Shown here piece after piece: positions 19,310 to 29,323 of a stretch of DNA of 45,838 nt. The DNA is from Lysobacter_C sp966210725 (lineage in GTDB: Bacteria > Pseudomonadota > Gammaproteobacteria > Xanthomonadales > Xanthomonadaceae): the NCBI GenBank assembly GCA_966210725.1, contig CBIHLN010000015.1, positions 1-45,838 on the forward strand, read 5' to 3'. Position 1 is the first letter of the stretch, and each line of letters starts with the position of its first letter. Both the position numbers and the translations under genes were made by a program. A model generated the notes under the pieces. It did no database searches. It had not been told where the DNA came from and was given only the letters and a program-made list of their open reading frames with translations.

Positions 19310-19642
19310 TCAGGCGCGCTTGCGCGCGGGCGCGCAGGCGGGCGCGCATTGGCCCGGATCGCCGCCGCAGCAGTTGTCGGTGAGGTACCCGACCAGCCCC
19401 TGCATCGCGTCGAAGTCGGCCCGGTAGGTGATGCTGCGGCCCTGCTGCTCGGCCTGGACCAGCCCCGCTTGCAGCAACGTCTTGAGGTGGAAGGACAGCG
19501 TGGTCGGCGCGATGCCGACGGTCTCGGCCAGCTCGCCGGGCGTGGCGCCGGCCGGGCCGCGCTGCACCAGTTCGCGGAACAGCGCCAGGCGGCTTTTCTG
19601 GGCGAGGCCGGCGAGTGCGTCGAGTGCGTGATGGGTGTCCAT
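19310..19642 (-). CDS. arsR: ArsR-family arsenic-responsive repressor
   Basis: Winged-helix repressor of 110 residues with the recognition helix in GELAETVGIAPTTLSFHLKTLLQAGLV (about 36-62). The classical ELCVCDL metal site in helix 3 is missing. Instead the C-terminus has Cys91-Cys92, Cys99 and Cys103 (NCCGGDPGQCAPAC), resembling the C-terminal As(III) site of Acidithiobacillus ferrooxidans ArsR (Cys95, Cys96, Cys102). It is first in the ars run, 32 nt before gapdh, and divergent from mutS. No SD; TATTAT ends 6 nt before the ATG, suggesting leaderless translation. Confidence 0.93.
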   Translation of the reverse strand: MDTHHALDALAGLAQKSRLALFRELVQRGPAGATPGELAETVGIAPTTLSFHLKTLLQAGLVQAEQQGRSITYRADFDAMQGLVGYLTDNCCGGDPGQCAPACAPARKRA

Positions 19643-19648
19643 AGTTCG

Positions 19649-19679
19649 ATAATACTGGAAGTATTTCTTCAATTTGAAG
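19649..19679 (-). promoter_or_regulatory. arsR promoter with two palindromic operator candidates
   Basis: On the minus strand: TTCAAA (19678-19673), an 18-nt spacer and TATTAT (19654-19649), 6 nt before the arsR ATG. Two perfect dyads overlap it: CTTCAA-N-TTGAAG (19667-19679) across the -35, and AATACT-N3-AGTATT (19651-19665) across the -10. Either could bind ArsR and shut the promoter. Confidence 0.65.
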
Positions 19680-19723
19680 TCGGTCGAGCCGGCCGACGGG
19701 ATCGGGCCCGGGAGCTCGGCCGC

Positions 19724-19729
19724 TACACT
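19724..19729 (+). promoter_or_regulatory. Possible -10 of mutS
   Basis: TACACT stands 71 nt before the mutS ATG in the 157-bp arsR/mutS divergent gap. No convincing -35 is visible at the expected distance, so this is a weak call. Confidence 0.3.
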
Positions 19730-19799
19730 TACCCGCCGCCGATCAACGGCTGCCGCCCGCCCGGCACCGCCGCGACGCACCCGAACCGACAGCCAGTCC

Positions 19800-22412
<2,613 letters not shown>

Positions 22413-22567
22413 GGGACGCCCGTGGCGCCTGCTGATGCCCGCCGATCCTGTTAGCCAGCTGCTGCTTCGCCAATGGTGCGGACGCGGTGGGCCGTGAAGC
22501 GCACCGGGCAGCCCCGCAGTCCGCTCACGAGCGCCATGCGATGCCGCTGCAGCGATAGCCTGCATCA

Positions 22568-22604
22568 ATAGTCAGGACCTATCGAACCGTTCGGTAAATA
22601 CGAT
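22568..22604 (+). promoter_or_regulatory. OxyR-like binding site upstream of katG
   Basis: ATAGTCAGGACCTAT (22568-22582) matches the OxyR motif ATAGnTnnnAnCTAT except for one base. After a 7-nt gap, a weaker second unit TTCGGTAAATACGAT (22590-22604) follows, which is the expected spacing of a full tetramer site. It ends just before the candidate -35. Confidence 0.6.
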
Positions 22605-22609
22605 TTTTA

Positions 22610-22638
22610 TTGATGCCTCGGCGGGCGTACGGTAATCC
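22610..22638 (+). promoter_or_regulatory. Candidate katG promoter
   Basis: TTGATG (22610-22615), 17-nt spacer, TAATCC (22633-22638), directly downstream of the OxyR-like site, the arrangement expected for OxyR activation. It would give a leader of nearly 290 nt before the katG ATG. Confidence 0.45.
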
Positions 22639-22932
22639 GGTGCCAAGGCGGCACGGGCGGCATGCAATGGATCCGGACGATTCCCCCAACCCGAGACGTG
22701 ACGCACCGCGGCTCCCGCGGCCCGCGGCCGATCGGCTTCGCGCCGCGGCGCCGATGTTCGCGCTGTCCGCACCGTCGGCGCCGAGGCCCCGGGCGCTCGC
22801 GCACATGGCGCGCCATCCCGTCGTCCGCGCCCCGCGGCCCGCGGCCCACCCAGCCCAGCCCCAATTCCCATCGGTGCCCACCGGCGACGCACTGTCTCCG
22901 TGGGGTGCCTCCATCGACCTGAGGACAGGACC

Positions 22933-25113
22933 ATGAACGCAGAAACGCAATGCCCCGTTGCCGGCCACAAGCGTCCCCGCCCCCGCACGACGGCCGACTG
23001 GTGGCCCGAGCAGCTCGACGTGGCGGTCCTGCACCAGAAGTCGGACCTCGCCGACCCGATGATGGAGGACTACGACTACGCGGCCGAGTTCAAGACACTC
23101 GACCTCGACGCCGTCATCAAGGACCTGCACGCGCTGATGACCGACTCGCAGTCGTGGTGGCCCGCCGACTACGGCCACTACGGCCCGTTCTTCATCCGCA
23201 TGGCGTGGCACGCCGCCGGCACCTATCGCATCTTCGACGGCCGCGGCGGTGCGCGCTCGGGCGACCAGCGCTTCGCCCCGCTCAACAGCTGGCCCGACAA
23301 CGGCAACCTCGACAAGGCGCGCCGCCTGCTGTGGCCGATCAAGCAGAAGTACGGCCGCAAGCTGTCGTGGGCGGACCTCTTCATCCTGGCCGGCAACGTC
23401 TCGCTCGAATCGATGGGCCTGAAGACGTTCGGCTTCGGCGGCGGACGCGAGGACGTCTGGGAACCCATGCCGATCGATTGGGGCCCGGAGTCCACGTGGC
23501 TCGGGGACGAGCGCTACAGCGGCGAGCGCGAACTCGCCAACCCGCTGGCCGCGGTGCAGATGGGCCTGATCTACGTCAACCCGGAAGGGCCCAACGGCAA
23601 CCCCGACCCGATCGGCTCCGGCCGCGACATCCGCGAGACGTTCGCGCGCATGGCGATGAACGACGAGGAGACCGTTGCGCTCACCGCCGGCGGCCACACC
23701 TTCGGCAAGTGCCACGGCGCCGGACCGGTGGACACGGTCGGGCGCGAACCCGAGGCCGCCAACATCGAGGAACTGGGCCTGGGCTGGACCAACACGCTCG
23801 ACAGCGGCTGCGGCCCGCACACCATCACCAGCGGCCTGGAAGGCGCGTGGACGCCCACGCCGACCAAGTGGGACATGGCCTACTTCGAGACTCTTTTCGG
23901 CTTCGAGTGGGAACTGACCCGGAGCCCGGCCGGCGCGCAGCAGTGGAAGCCCAAGGGCGACGCCGGCCGCAACGTGCCCGATGCGCACATCCCGGGCAAG
24001 CTGCACCAGCCGATGATGACCACCGCCGACATGGCGATGCGCATGGACCCGGTGTACGAAAAGATCTCGCGCGACTACCTGGCCAACCCGGACAAGTTCG
24101 CCGACGCCTTCGCGCGCGCCTGGTTCAAGCTGACCCACCGCGACATGGGCCCGAAGTCGCGTTACCTCGGCCCGCTGGTGCCCGAGGAGGACCTGATCTG
24201 GCAGGACCCGGTGCCGCCGGTCGACCACCCGCTGGTGGACGAAGCGGACATCAAATCTCTGAAGAAGGCGCTGCTGGATTCGGGCCTGTCCGTGCAGGAC
24301 CTGGTCAAGACGGCCTGGGCGTCGGCCTCGACGTTCCGCGGGACCGACCTGCGCGGCGGCGCCAATGGCGCACGCATCCGGTTGGAGCCGCAGAAGGACT
24401 GGGAGGTCAACGAGCCCGCAGAACTGCAACGCGTTCTCGGCGTGCTGGAGAAGGTGCGTTCGGAGTTCAACGGCACGGCGAGCGGCGGCAAGAAGATCTC
24501 GCTGGCCGACCTGATCGTGCTGGGCGGCAGCGCCGGCATCGAGGAGGCGGCACGGAAGGGCGGGCACGACATCACCGTGCCGTTCACCCCGGGCCGCACC
24601 GACGCCACCGCCGAGCAGACCGACGCCAACTCCTTCGAGGTGCTGGAGCCGGCGATCGATGCCTTCCGCAACTACGTGCGCAAGGGCGACGAGGAGCAGA
24701 CGGCCACCGCCCTGATCGACCGCGCCGCCCTGCTGCAGCTCACCGCGCCGCAGATGACCGTGCTGGTCGGCGGCCTGCGCGCGATCGGTGCGAACTACAA
24801 GGGCGCGCAGCACGGCGTGTTCACCACGCGACCGGGCGCGTTGACCACCGACTTCTTCACCCATCTGCTCGACATGCGCACCAAGTGGCGCAAGTCCGAG
24901 GCCAATGAGCACGTGTTCGAGGGACTGGACCGGGCCTCCGGCGAGCAGAAGTGGACGGCGACGGTGGCCGACCTCGTGTTCGGCTCCAACTCGCAACTGC
25001 GTGCGCTGACCGAGGTCTATGCCTCCAGCGATGGCGAGAAGGATTTCGTCAACGACTTCGTCAAGGCATGGGTCAAGGTCATGGAGGCGGACCGCTTCGA
25101 CCTGCATCGCTGA
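22933..25113 (+). CDS. katG: Catalase-peroxidase KatG
   Basis: Bifunctional haem catalase-peroxidase of 726 residues that removes H2O2. Distal haem residues are Arg89, Trp92 and His93, and the proximal ligand is His255 in GGHTFGKCHG. The Trp92-Tyr214-Met240 cross-link needed for catalase activity is intact, with the same spacing as in Mycobacterium tuberculosis KatG (107, 229, 255). Both the N-terminal active domain and the haem-less C-terminal domain are present. No signal peptide, so cytoplasmic. The start ATG follows GAGGACAGGACC. It ends in a strong terminator and has an OxyR-like site far upstream. Confidence 0.97.
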   Translation: MNAETQCPVAGHKRPRPRTTADWWPEQLDVAVLHQKSDLADPMMEDYDYAAEFKTLDLDAVIKDLHALMTDSQSWWPADYGHYGPFFIRMAWHAAGTYRIFDGRGGARSGDQRFAPLNSWPDNGNLDKARRLLWPIKQKYGRKLSWADLFILAGNVSLESMGLKTFGFGGGREDVWEPMPIDWGPESTWLGDERYSGERELANPLAAVQMGLIYVNPEGPNGNPDPIGSGRDIRETFARMAMNDEETVALTAGGHTFGKCHGAGPVDTVGREPEAANIEELGLGWTNTLDSGCGPHTITSGLEGAWTPTPTKWDMAYFETLFGFEWELTRSPAGAQQWKPKGDAGRNVPDAHIPGKLHQPMMTTADMAMRMDPVYEKISRDYLANPDKFADAFARAWFKLTHRDMGPKSRYLGPLVPEEDLIWQDPVPPVDHPLVDEADIKSLKKALLDSGLSVQDLVKTAWASASTFRGTDLRGGANGARIRLEPQKDWEVNEPAELQRVLGVLEKVRSEFNGTASGGKKISLADLIVLGGSAGIEEAARKGGHDITVPFTPGRTDATAEQTDANSFEVLEPAIDAFRNYVRKGDEEQTATALIDRAALLQLTAPQMTVLVGGLRAIGANYKGAQHGVFTTRPGALTTDFFTHLLDMRTKWRKSEANEHVFEGLDRASGEQKWTATVADLVFGSNSQLRALTEVYASSDGEKDFVNDFVKAWVKVMEADRFDLHR

Positions 25114-25133
25114 TCCCCGCCGGGCGCCCCGAC

Positions 25134-25164
25134 GAGACCCCGCCCACGCGGGGTCTCTTTTTTT
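25134..25164 (+). terminator. Strong intrinsic terminator after katG
   Basis: GAGACCCCGC (25134-25143) pairs perfectly with GCGGGGTCTC (25148-25157) around CCAC and is followed by seven Ts. It begins 20 nt after the katG stop codon. Confidence 0.93.
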
Positions 25165-25267
25165 GAGCTGTCCCACGGCTCGCGTAGTGCCTCTCGAGCA
25201 GGCGCCCGGTCTACCGGCGACGCCGCACGTGCGGCATGCTGCGGGCCCGCCGACTGCAGCGCATGCC

Positions 25268-26254
25268 ATGCCCATCGACCACCAGCGCCGCACCCTGGTC
25301 ATGTCCGCCGCTGCCGGCGCGGCGCTCGCCGTGCTGCCCATGGGCGCAACCGCTGCAGCGAACGCACGCACGTTCGGACCGGAGACCACTGCCGAGCAGG
25401 CGACGGCCGGGCTCGACCTCGCGGGCAAGACCATCGTCATCACCGGCTGCACGTCGGGCATCGGACAGGAAGCGATGCGGGTCCTCGCGCAGCGCGGCGC
25501 GCACGTGGTGGGGACCGGCCGCACCTTGGCCAAGGCGCAGGCGGCGTGCGCAGCCGTCGCCGGCCGGGCGACCCCGGTGGCGTTGGAGCTGGCCGACTTC
25601 GATTCGATCGTCGCCTGCAGCGATGCCATCCGCGCCATGGGCGCGCCCATCGACGCGCTGGTCTGCAACGCCGGCATCGTGCTGGACGACCTGCAGCAGG
25701 TACGCGGGCTGGAGAAGCAGTTCGTGGTCAACCATCTCGGCCACCACCTGCTGGTGCGGCGACTGCTCGACCGCGTCATCGAGGCGCCGCAGGGACGCGT
25801 GGTCGTGCTGGGCAGCGGCAGCGAGGCCGACGCGCCGCCCGGCGGCATCCAGTTCGACGACCTGTCCGGCCGCACCTGGGAGCGGGGCCGTTACGCGCAC
25901 TCGAAACTGGCGAACGGCCTGTTCTCGCTGGCCTTGGCGCACGGCCTCGCTGCGGCCGGCACCCGCGCCACCTCCAATTGCGTGTCGCCGGGGCACGTGC
26001 GCACCCACATCCTGCGCAACGTGGATTACGGCTACCGGGCGGACGCGCGCAGCGTCCAACAGGGCGCCGCGACGCCGTGCTGGCTGGCGGCATCGCCGGA
26101 TGCCTCCAAGTTCAACGGGGGATTCTTCCGCGACTTCGCGCCCGCCGGACAGAGCCGCCACCAGCGCGACCGCGCAATGGCCGCGCGGCTGTGGCGCGTG
26201 TCGGAGGACCTGGTGCGCGATTACCTGCCGACGTCCCGCACCGGGGACGGCTGA
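25268..26254 (+). CDS. Short-chain dehydrogenase with twin-arginine signal
   Basis: SDR of 328 residues with a Rossmann motif TGCTSGIG (59-66), CNAG (133-136), Asn155, Ser183/Ser185 and the catalytic Tyr209-X3-Lys213 (YAHSK). The best matches by eye are WW-domain oxidoreductase/retinol-dehydrogenase-like SDRs. The N-terminus is unusual: DHQRRTLVMSAAAGAALAVLPMGATAAANA looks like a Tat signal peptide, with RR at 7-8 and a likely cleavage near residue 31-34. That would put an NAD(P)-dependent enzyme in the periplasm with its cofactor bound before export. It has its own transcript after the katG terminator. The substrate is unknown. Confidence 0.85.
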   Translation: MPIDHQRRTLVMSAAAGAALAVLPMGATAAANARTFGPETTAEQATAGLDLAGKTIVITGCTSGIGQEAMRVLAQRGAHVVGTGRTLAKAQAACAAVAGRATPVALELADFDSIVACSDAIRAMGAPIDALVCNAGIVLDDLQQVRGLEKQFVVNHLGHHLLVRRLLDRVIEAPQGRVVVLGSGSEADAPPGGIQFDDLSGRTWERGRYAHSKLANGLFSLALAHGLAAAGTRATSNCVSPGHVRTHILRNVDYGYRADARSVQQGAATPCWLAASPDASKFNGGFFRDFAPAGQSRHQRDRAMAARLWRVSEDLVRDYLPTSRTGDG

Positions 26255-26272
26255 GGACGCGACGGCACGCGA

Positions 26273-26677
26273 CTACAACGCGTCGATGTCGCCCAGTGCC
26301 CGGATCAGCCGTCGGGCACGCTTGTCGGGCTTGCCCTCGGGCGCGCGGTAGCCGGTGCGTTGCGCGGCCTGCAGGGCGCGCGCTTCGGCCCGCGCCAATC
26401 GCGACGCTTCGTCCTCCGCGTAGAGCGCCTGCGCCACGGGTGCGGGGCCACGCGTGTCGGACAGGTCGAGCACTTCGATCTGGAACACCTCGCCCGCCCG
26501 CTCGACCTGCATGCGGTCGCCGATGCGGACCGCACGGGACGCCTTGGCGCGCTGGCCACCGACCTCGACCTTGCCGGTCTCGATGGCCGCCCGGGCCAGC
26601 CCACGGGTCTTGAAGAAACGTGCGGCCCAGAGCCACAGGTCGAGGCGCACGGTGGCTGCGGAAGTCGGCTCGGTCAT
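26273..26677 (-). CDS. hslR: Hsp15-like S4-domain RNA-binding protein
   Basis: Protein of 134 residues matching Hsp15 (133 in E. coli), a heat-shock protein that binds free 50S subunits carrying a stalled peptidyl-tRNA. The S4 RNA-binding domain covers about 10-60 (VRLDLWLWAARFFKTRGLARAAIETGKVEVGGQRAKASRAVRIGD). A basic C-terminal tail ends KPDKRARRLIRALGDIDAL. It is convergent with the SDR gene, 18 nt apart, and starts at ATG 26677. Confidence 0.92.
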   Translation of the reverse strand: MTEPTSAATVRLDLWLWAARFFKTRGLARAAIETGKVEVGGQRAKASRAVRIGDRMQVERAGEVFQIEVLDLSDTRGPAPVAQALYAEDEASRLARAEARALQAAQRTGYRAPEGKPDKRARRLIRALGDIDAL

Positions 26678-26829
26678 GCGGGCTAGATGGGGACGGTGGC
26701 GGCGTCTCCAATGCCTGCGCGAAGGATGCGGCCGGCACGGCGCGGCCATGCCTGAGTTGTGTACCCGATCGACATGCCGATGCGTAGGCGGTATCCGGCC
26801 GCGTGATTGCAGGCGTCGCTTCCGGGGAG

Positions 26830-26860
26830 GTGGATCCCGGCTTTCGCCGGGATAACGGCG
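26830..26860. repeat. Dispersed hairpin repeat, ATCCCGGC...GCCGGGAT type
   Basis: ATCCCGGC pairs with GCCGGGAT around TTTC and is flanked by GTGG and AACGGCG. A diverged relative in the opposite orientation lies at 35646-35680. Very similar GTCATCCCGGC/GCCGGGATCCAC hairpins are dispersed in many proteobacterial genomes. Confidence 0.6.
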
Positions 26861-26976
26861 TGTTGGATTGCCGGCCGTGATCGAGCCGGGCACAAAGGTG
26901 CTGAACGATGCCGACTTCAGCAGGACGTCGGTGCTGCCGCCAGTCGTGGTCGCGCGAACCAGGCCCCACAACGCGA

Positions 26977-27000
26977 AACGGCCGCCTTTCGGCGACCGTT
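26977..27000 (-). terminator. Terminator for the rpsP-rplS operon
   Basis: On the minus strand AACGG-T-CGCC closes on GGCG-G-CCGTT around GAAA (one internal mismatch) and is followed by TTTCGCGTT. It lies 28 nt beyond the rplS stop codon. Confidence 0.55.
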
Positions 27001-27028
27001 CCGGTGTGGCGCAAACCGCAGGTCCGAC

Positions 27029-27430
27029 TTACTCGGTCGCGGCGGCAGCGGCCTTGGCCTTGGCATAGGCGGCCAGGTCTTCCTTGATGCGCGCCTTCTT
27101 GCCTTCCAGGCCACGCAGGTAGTACAGCTTGCCGGCGCGGACCTTGCCGCGGCGCTTCACGTCGACCGAGTCGATGGTGGCGCTGTGGCTCTGGAACACG
27201 CGCTCCACGCCGAAGCCGTGGGAAATCTTGCGCACGGTGAACGAGGAGTTCAGGCCCGCGTTCTTCATCGCGATGACCACGCCCTCGTAGGCCTGGACGC
27301 GCTCGCGGTTGCCTTCCTTCACCTTGACGTTGACGACGACGGTGTCGCCCGGGCTGAAGGCGGGCAGCTCGCGCTGGACCTGCTGGGACTCGAATTCCTG
27401 GAGAAGCGTGTTGAGCGAAGGCTTGTTCAT
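27029..27430 (-). CDS. rplS: 50S ribosomal protein L19
   Basis: Ribosomal protein of 133 residues at the 30S-50S interface. L19 hallmarks are present: NKPSLNTLLQEFESQQ, PGDTVVVNVKVKEGNRERVQAYEGVVIA, and KVRAGKLYYLRGLEGKKARIKE. An extra alanine-rich tail (AAYAKAKAAAAATE) closes it. The start MNKPSLN at 27430 is preferred to an upstream in-frame start adding MATHQVKV. It is the last gene of rpsP-rimM-trmD-rplS; the 196-nt gap from trmD leaves room for an additional promoter. Confidence 0.96.
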   Translation of the reverse strand: MNKPSLNTLLQEFESQQVQRELPAFSPGDTVVVNVKVKEGNRERVQAYEGVVIAMKNAGLNSSFTVRKISHGFGVERVFQSHSATIDSVDVKRRGKVRAGKLYYLRGLEGKKARIKEDLAAYAKAKAAAAATE

Positions 27431-27626
27431 GACTTTGACCTGGTGGGTGGCCACGGCGTGGCCTGCCTGTTGGAATCGTTGTAGCGCGAGTGCACGTGGA
27501 CCCGCGTCTGGCTTTTTTGTGGGTGTTGCCGGGACTGCAGACAGACCACCAGCAGGCGGTCAAGCCGCGCATTATAGCGGCCCTTTTCCTTTCGTGGCTA
27601 GGGGTTACGCCCGGGGACCGGGGCCC

Positions 27627-28415
27627 TCAGCCGTCGCTGTCGTCGCCCACCGTGCCCAGCGAGGCCCGGTAGGCCGCGAGCAGCGCCCGGTCGGCCTTGG
27701 ACAGCGCCGCCTCGTCCAGCAGGTCCGGCCGGCGCTGCCAGGTCCGGCCCAGCGCCTGCTGCCGGCGCCAGCGCGCGATCTCGGCGTGATTGCCTGACAT
27801 CAGCACCGCCGGGACTTCGCCCAGCTCATGGGAGACAGGCCGGGTGTAGTGCGGGCAGTCCAGCAGGACCCGGGCCGGATCGCCCGCGGGGTCGACCGGT
27901 TCGAAGCTGTCCTGCTCGGCGGAGTCGGCGTCGTTCAACGCCCCTTCCTGCAGGCGCGCCACGGCGTCGACGATAACGGCCGCGGCGAGCTCGCCGCCCG
28001 ACAGGACGTAGTCGCCGATGGAGATTTCCTCGTCGACTTCCGCCGCCAGCAGGCGCTCGTCGACGCCCTCGTAGCGCCCGCACAGCAGCACCAGCCGCTC
28101 TTGGCCGGCCAGTTCGCGCACCTTGGCCTGGGTCAGCGGCGCGCCCTGCGGGCTGAGGTAGACCACGCGCGCCGGCCGCGGGTCGGCCGCCCGCGCGGCC
28201 TTCAGGCTGGCGCGGAGCGGGTCGATCAGCATCACCATGCCGGGGCCGCCGCCGAAGGGCCGGTCGTCGACGCGGCGGTAGTTGCCTTCGGCGTAGTCGC
28301 GCGGGTTCCAGCCGTGCAGCGACAACAATCCGCGCTCCCCTGCGCGGCCGACCACGCCGAACGCCGCGCACTGCGCGACGAACTCGGGGAACAGGCTGAT
28401 AACGTCGATGCGCAT
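27627..28415 (-). CDS. trmD: tRNA (guanine37-N1)-methyltransferase TrmD
   Basis: SAM-dependent enzyme of 262 residues that methylates G37 of tRNAs reading CNN and GG-rich codons, preventing +1 frameshifts. Trefoil-knot SPOUT motifs are seen: MRIDVISLFPEF at the start, DRPFGGGPGMVM, LLCGRYEGVDERL and EEISIGDYVLSGGELAA, followed by the C-terminal substrate domain with VLMSGNHAEIARWRRQQAL. It follows rimM by 7 nt. Confidence 0.97.
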   Translation of the reverse strand: MRIDVISLFPEFVAQCAAFGVVGRAGERGLLSLHGWNPRDYAEGNYRRVDDRPFGGGPGMVMLIDPLRASLKAARAADPRPARVVYLSPQGAPLTQAKVRELAGQERLVLLCGRYEGVDERLLAAEVDEEISIGDYVLSGGELAAAVIVDAVARLQEGALNDADSAEQDSFEPVDPAGDPARVLLDCPHYTRPVSHELGEVPAVLMSGNHAEIARWRRQQALGRTWQRRPDLLDEAALSKADRALLAAYRASLGTVGDDSDG

Positions 28416-28422
28416 GCGGTCC

Positions 28423-28938
28423 TTAGAACTCCGGATCCCAGTCGACCGTCACCACGCCCTTCTCGAAATCGATGTCGGTGACGTACTGCGGGCGCACGAA
28501 GGGGATCATCCGCTCGCGGCCGCCATCGCGGGCGACCAGCACGTCATTGGCACCGGTGGCGAACAGGTGGGAGACGGAGCCGAACGACACGCCTTCCAGG
28601 TTCACGACCTTCAGGCCTTCCAGGTCGACCCAGTAGAACTCGCCCGGCGCCGGCGGCGGAAAGGCCGAGCGCGGCACGAAGATCTCCAGCCCGCGCATGG
28701 CCTCGGCGGCATCGCGGTCGGCGACCTCCGGGAACCACGCCGTGACCCGCTTGCCGTCGTCGCGGCCGCGCACGCCCTGCACCTGCCGCTCGACGCCGCG
28801 TGCGTCGCGCAGGATCCAGGGCTGGTAGCGGAAGATCGCCTGGCGCGGCTCGGTCCAGGATTCGAGTTTCACTTCGCCACGCAAGCCGAAGGCGCCGGTC
28901 ACCCTGCCTACGAGGATGCGGCGCCCTTCGGTGTCCAT
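28423..28938 (-). CDS. rimM: 16S rRNA maturation factor RimM
   Basis: Ribosome assembly factor of 171 residues that binds S19 and helps mature the 30S head. The N-terminal beta-barrel has ILVGRVTGAFGLRGEVKLESWTE, and the PRC-type C-terminal barrel has EFYWVDLEGLKVVN and IPFVRPQYVTDIDFEKGVVTVDWD. It lies 40 nt after rpsP and 7 nt before trmD in the conserved operon. Confidence 0.96.
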   Translation of the reverse strand: MDTEGRRILVGRVTGAFGLRGEVKLESWTEPRQAIFRYQPWILRDARGVERQVQGVRGRDDGKRVTAWFPEVADRDAAEAMRGLEIFVPRSAFPPPAPGEFYWVDLEGLKVVNLEGVSFGSVSHLFATGANDVLVARDGGRERMIPFVRPQYVTDIDFEKGVVTVDWDPEF

Positions 28939-28978
28939 CGGGTGCGATGCCGGCCGCGCGCGGGGCGCGGCCGAAGGA

Positions 28979-29245
28979 TCAGGCTGCAGTGGCCGTGTCG
29001 GCCGACTTCAGCGCTTCCTTGTAGAGCACGGCGACCTTGTCGGTCAGCTGCGCGCCGTTGCCCAGCCAGTGCTGCACGCGGCCGGTGTCGAGCTCGACAC
29101 GCTTCTCGCCGCCGGTGGCGACCGGGTTGTAGTAACCGACGCGCTCGATGTTGCGGCCGTCGCGGGCGCTGCGGCTGTCGGTGACGATGATGTGGTAGAA
29201 CGGACGCTTCTTGGCGCCGCCGCGGGTCAGTCGGATCTTGACCAT
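28979..29245 (-). CDS. rpsP: 30S ribosomal protein S16
   Basis: Ribosomal protein of 88 residues with the S16 signature MVKIRLTRGGAKKRPFYHIIVTDSRSARDGR and GYYNPVA. ATG 29245 is the family start; an upstream frame would add 18 unrelated residues. It leads the rpsP-rimM-trmD-rplS operon. TATACT at 29304-29299 is a good -10 for it. Confidence 0.97.
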   Translation of the reverse strand: MVKIRLTRGGAKKRPFYHIIVTDSRSARDGRNIERVGYYNPVATGGEKRVELDTGRVQHWLGNGAQLTDKVAVLYKEALKSADTATAA

Positions 29246-29298
29246 GGTCGGGTGCTTCCTGTGTTGCCCAGCCGTCGGGATGACGGGGTAAGCCGGCA

Positions 29299-29304
29299 AG
29301 TATA
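29299..29304 (-). promoter_or_regulatory. Probable -10 of the rpsP operon
   Basis: TATACT on the minus strand, 53 nt before the rpsP ATG. The -35 region would fall next to the REP-like element and shows no strong TTGACA match. Confidence 0.5.
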
Positions 29305-29323
29305 GGGGATTTTCCGGCGGTGT

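Larger units (their letters stand above)
22413..22932 (+). other. 520-bp mutS-katG intergenic region
   Basis: No gene with recognisable homology. It contains the OxyR-like element and promoter (see 22568-22638) and a very GC-rich stretch, 22640-22900, with a 16-nt exact direct repeat CCCGCGGCCCGCGGCC at 22714-22729 and 22831-22846. An open frame from 22613 to 22936 reads Pro/Arg-rich protein and overlaps the katG start as ATGA; it is probably chance in GC-rich DNA. Confidence 0.6.
26678..27028. other. 351-bp gap between hslR and rplS
   Basis: No gene seen. It contains the GGATCCCGGCTTTCGCCGGGAT hairpin repeat (26830-26860) and the rplS terminator (26977-27000). The remaining sequence shows no clear promoter. 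Confidence 0.6.

Noticed and set aside
22579..25875. Open frame of more than 1000 codons on the minus strand opposite katG
   Set aside because: The translation is low-complexity, His/Arg/Val-rich antisense of katG, a common artefact in GC-rich genes; katG itself has full family motifs.
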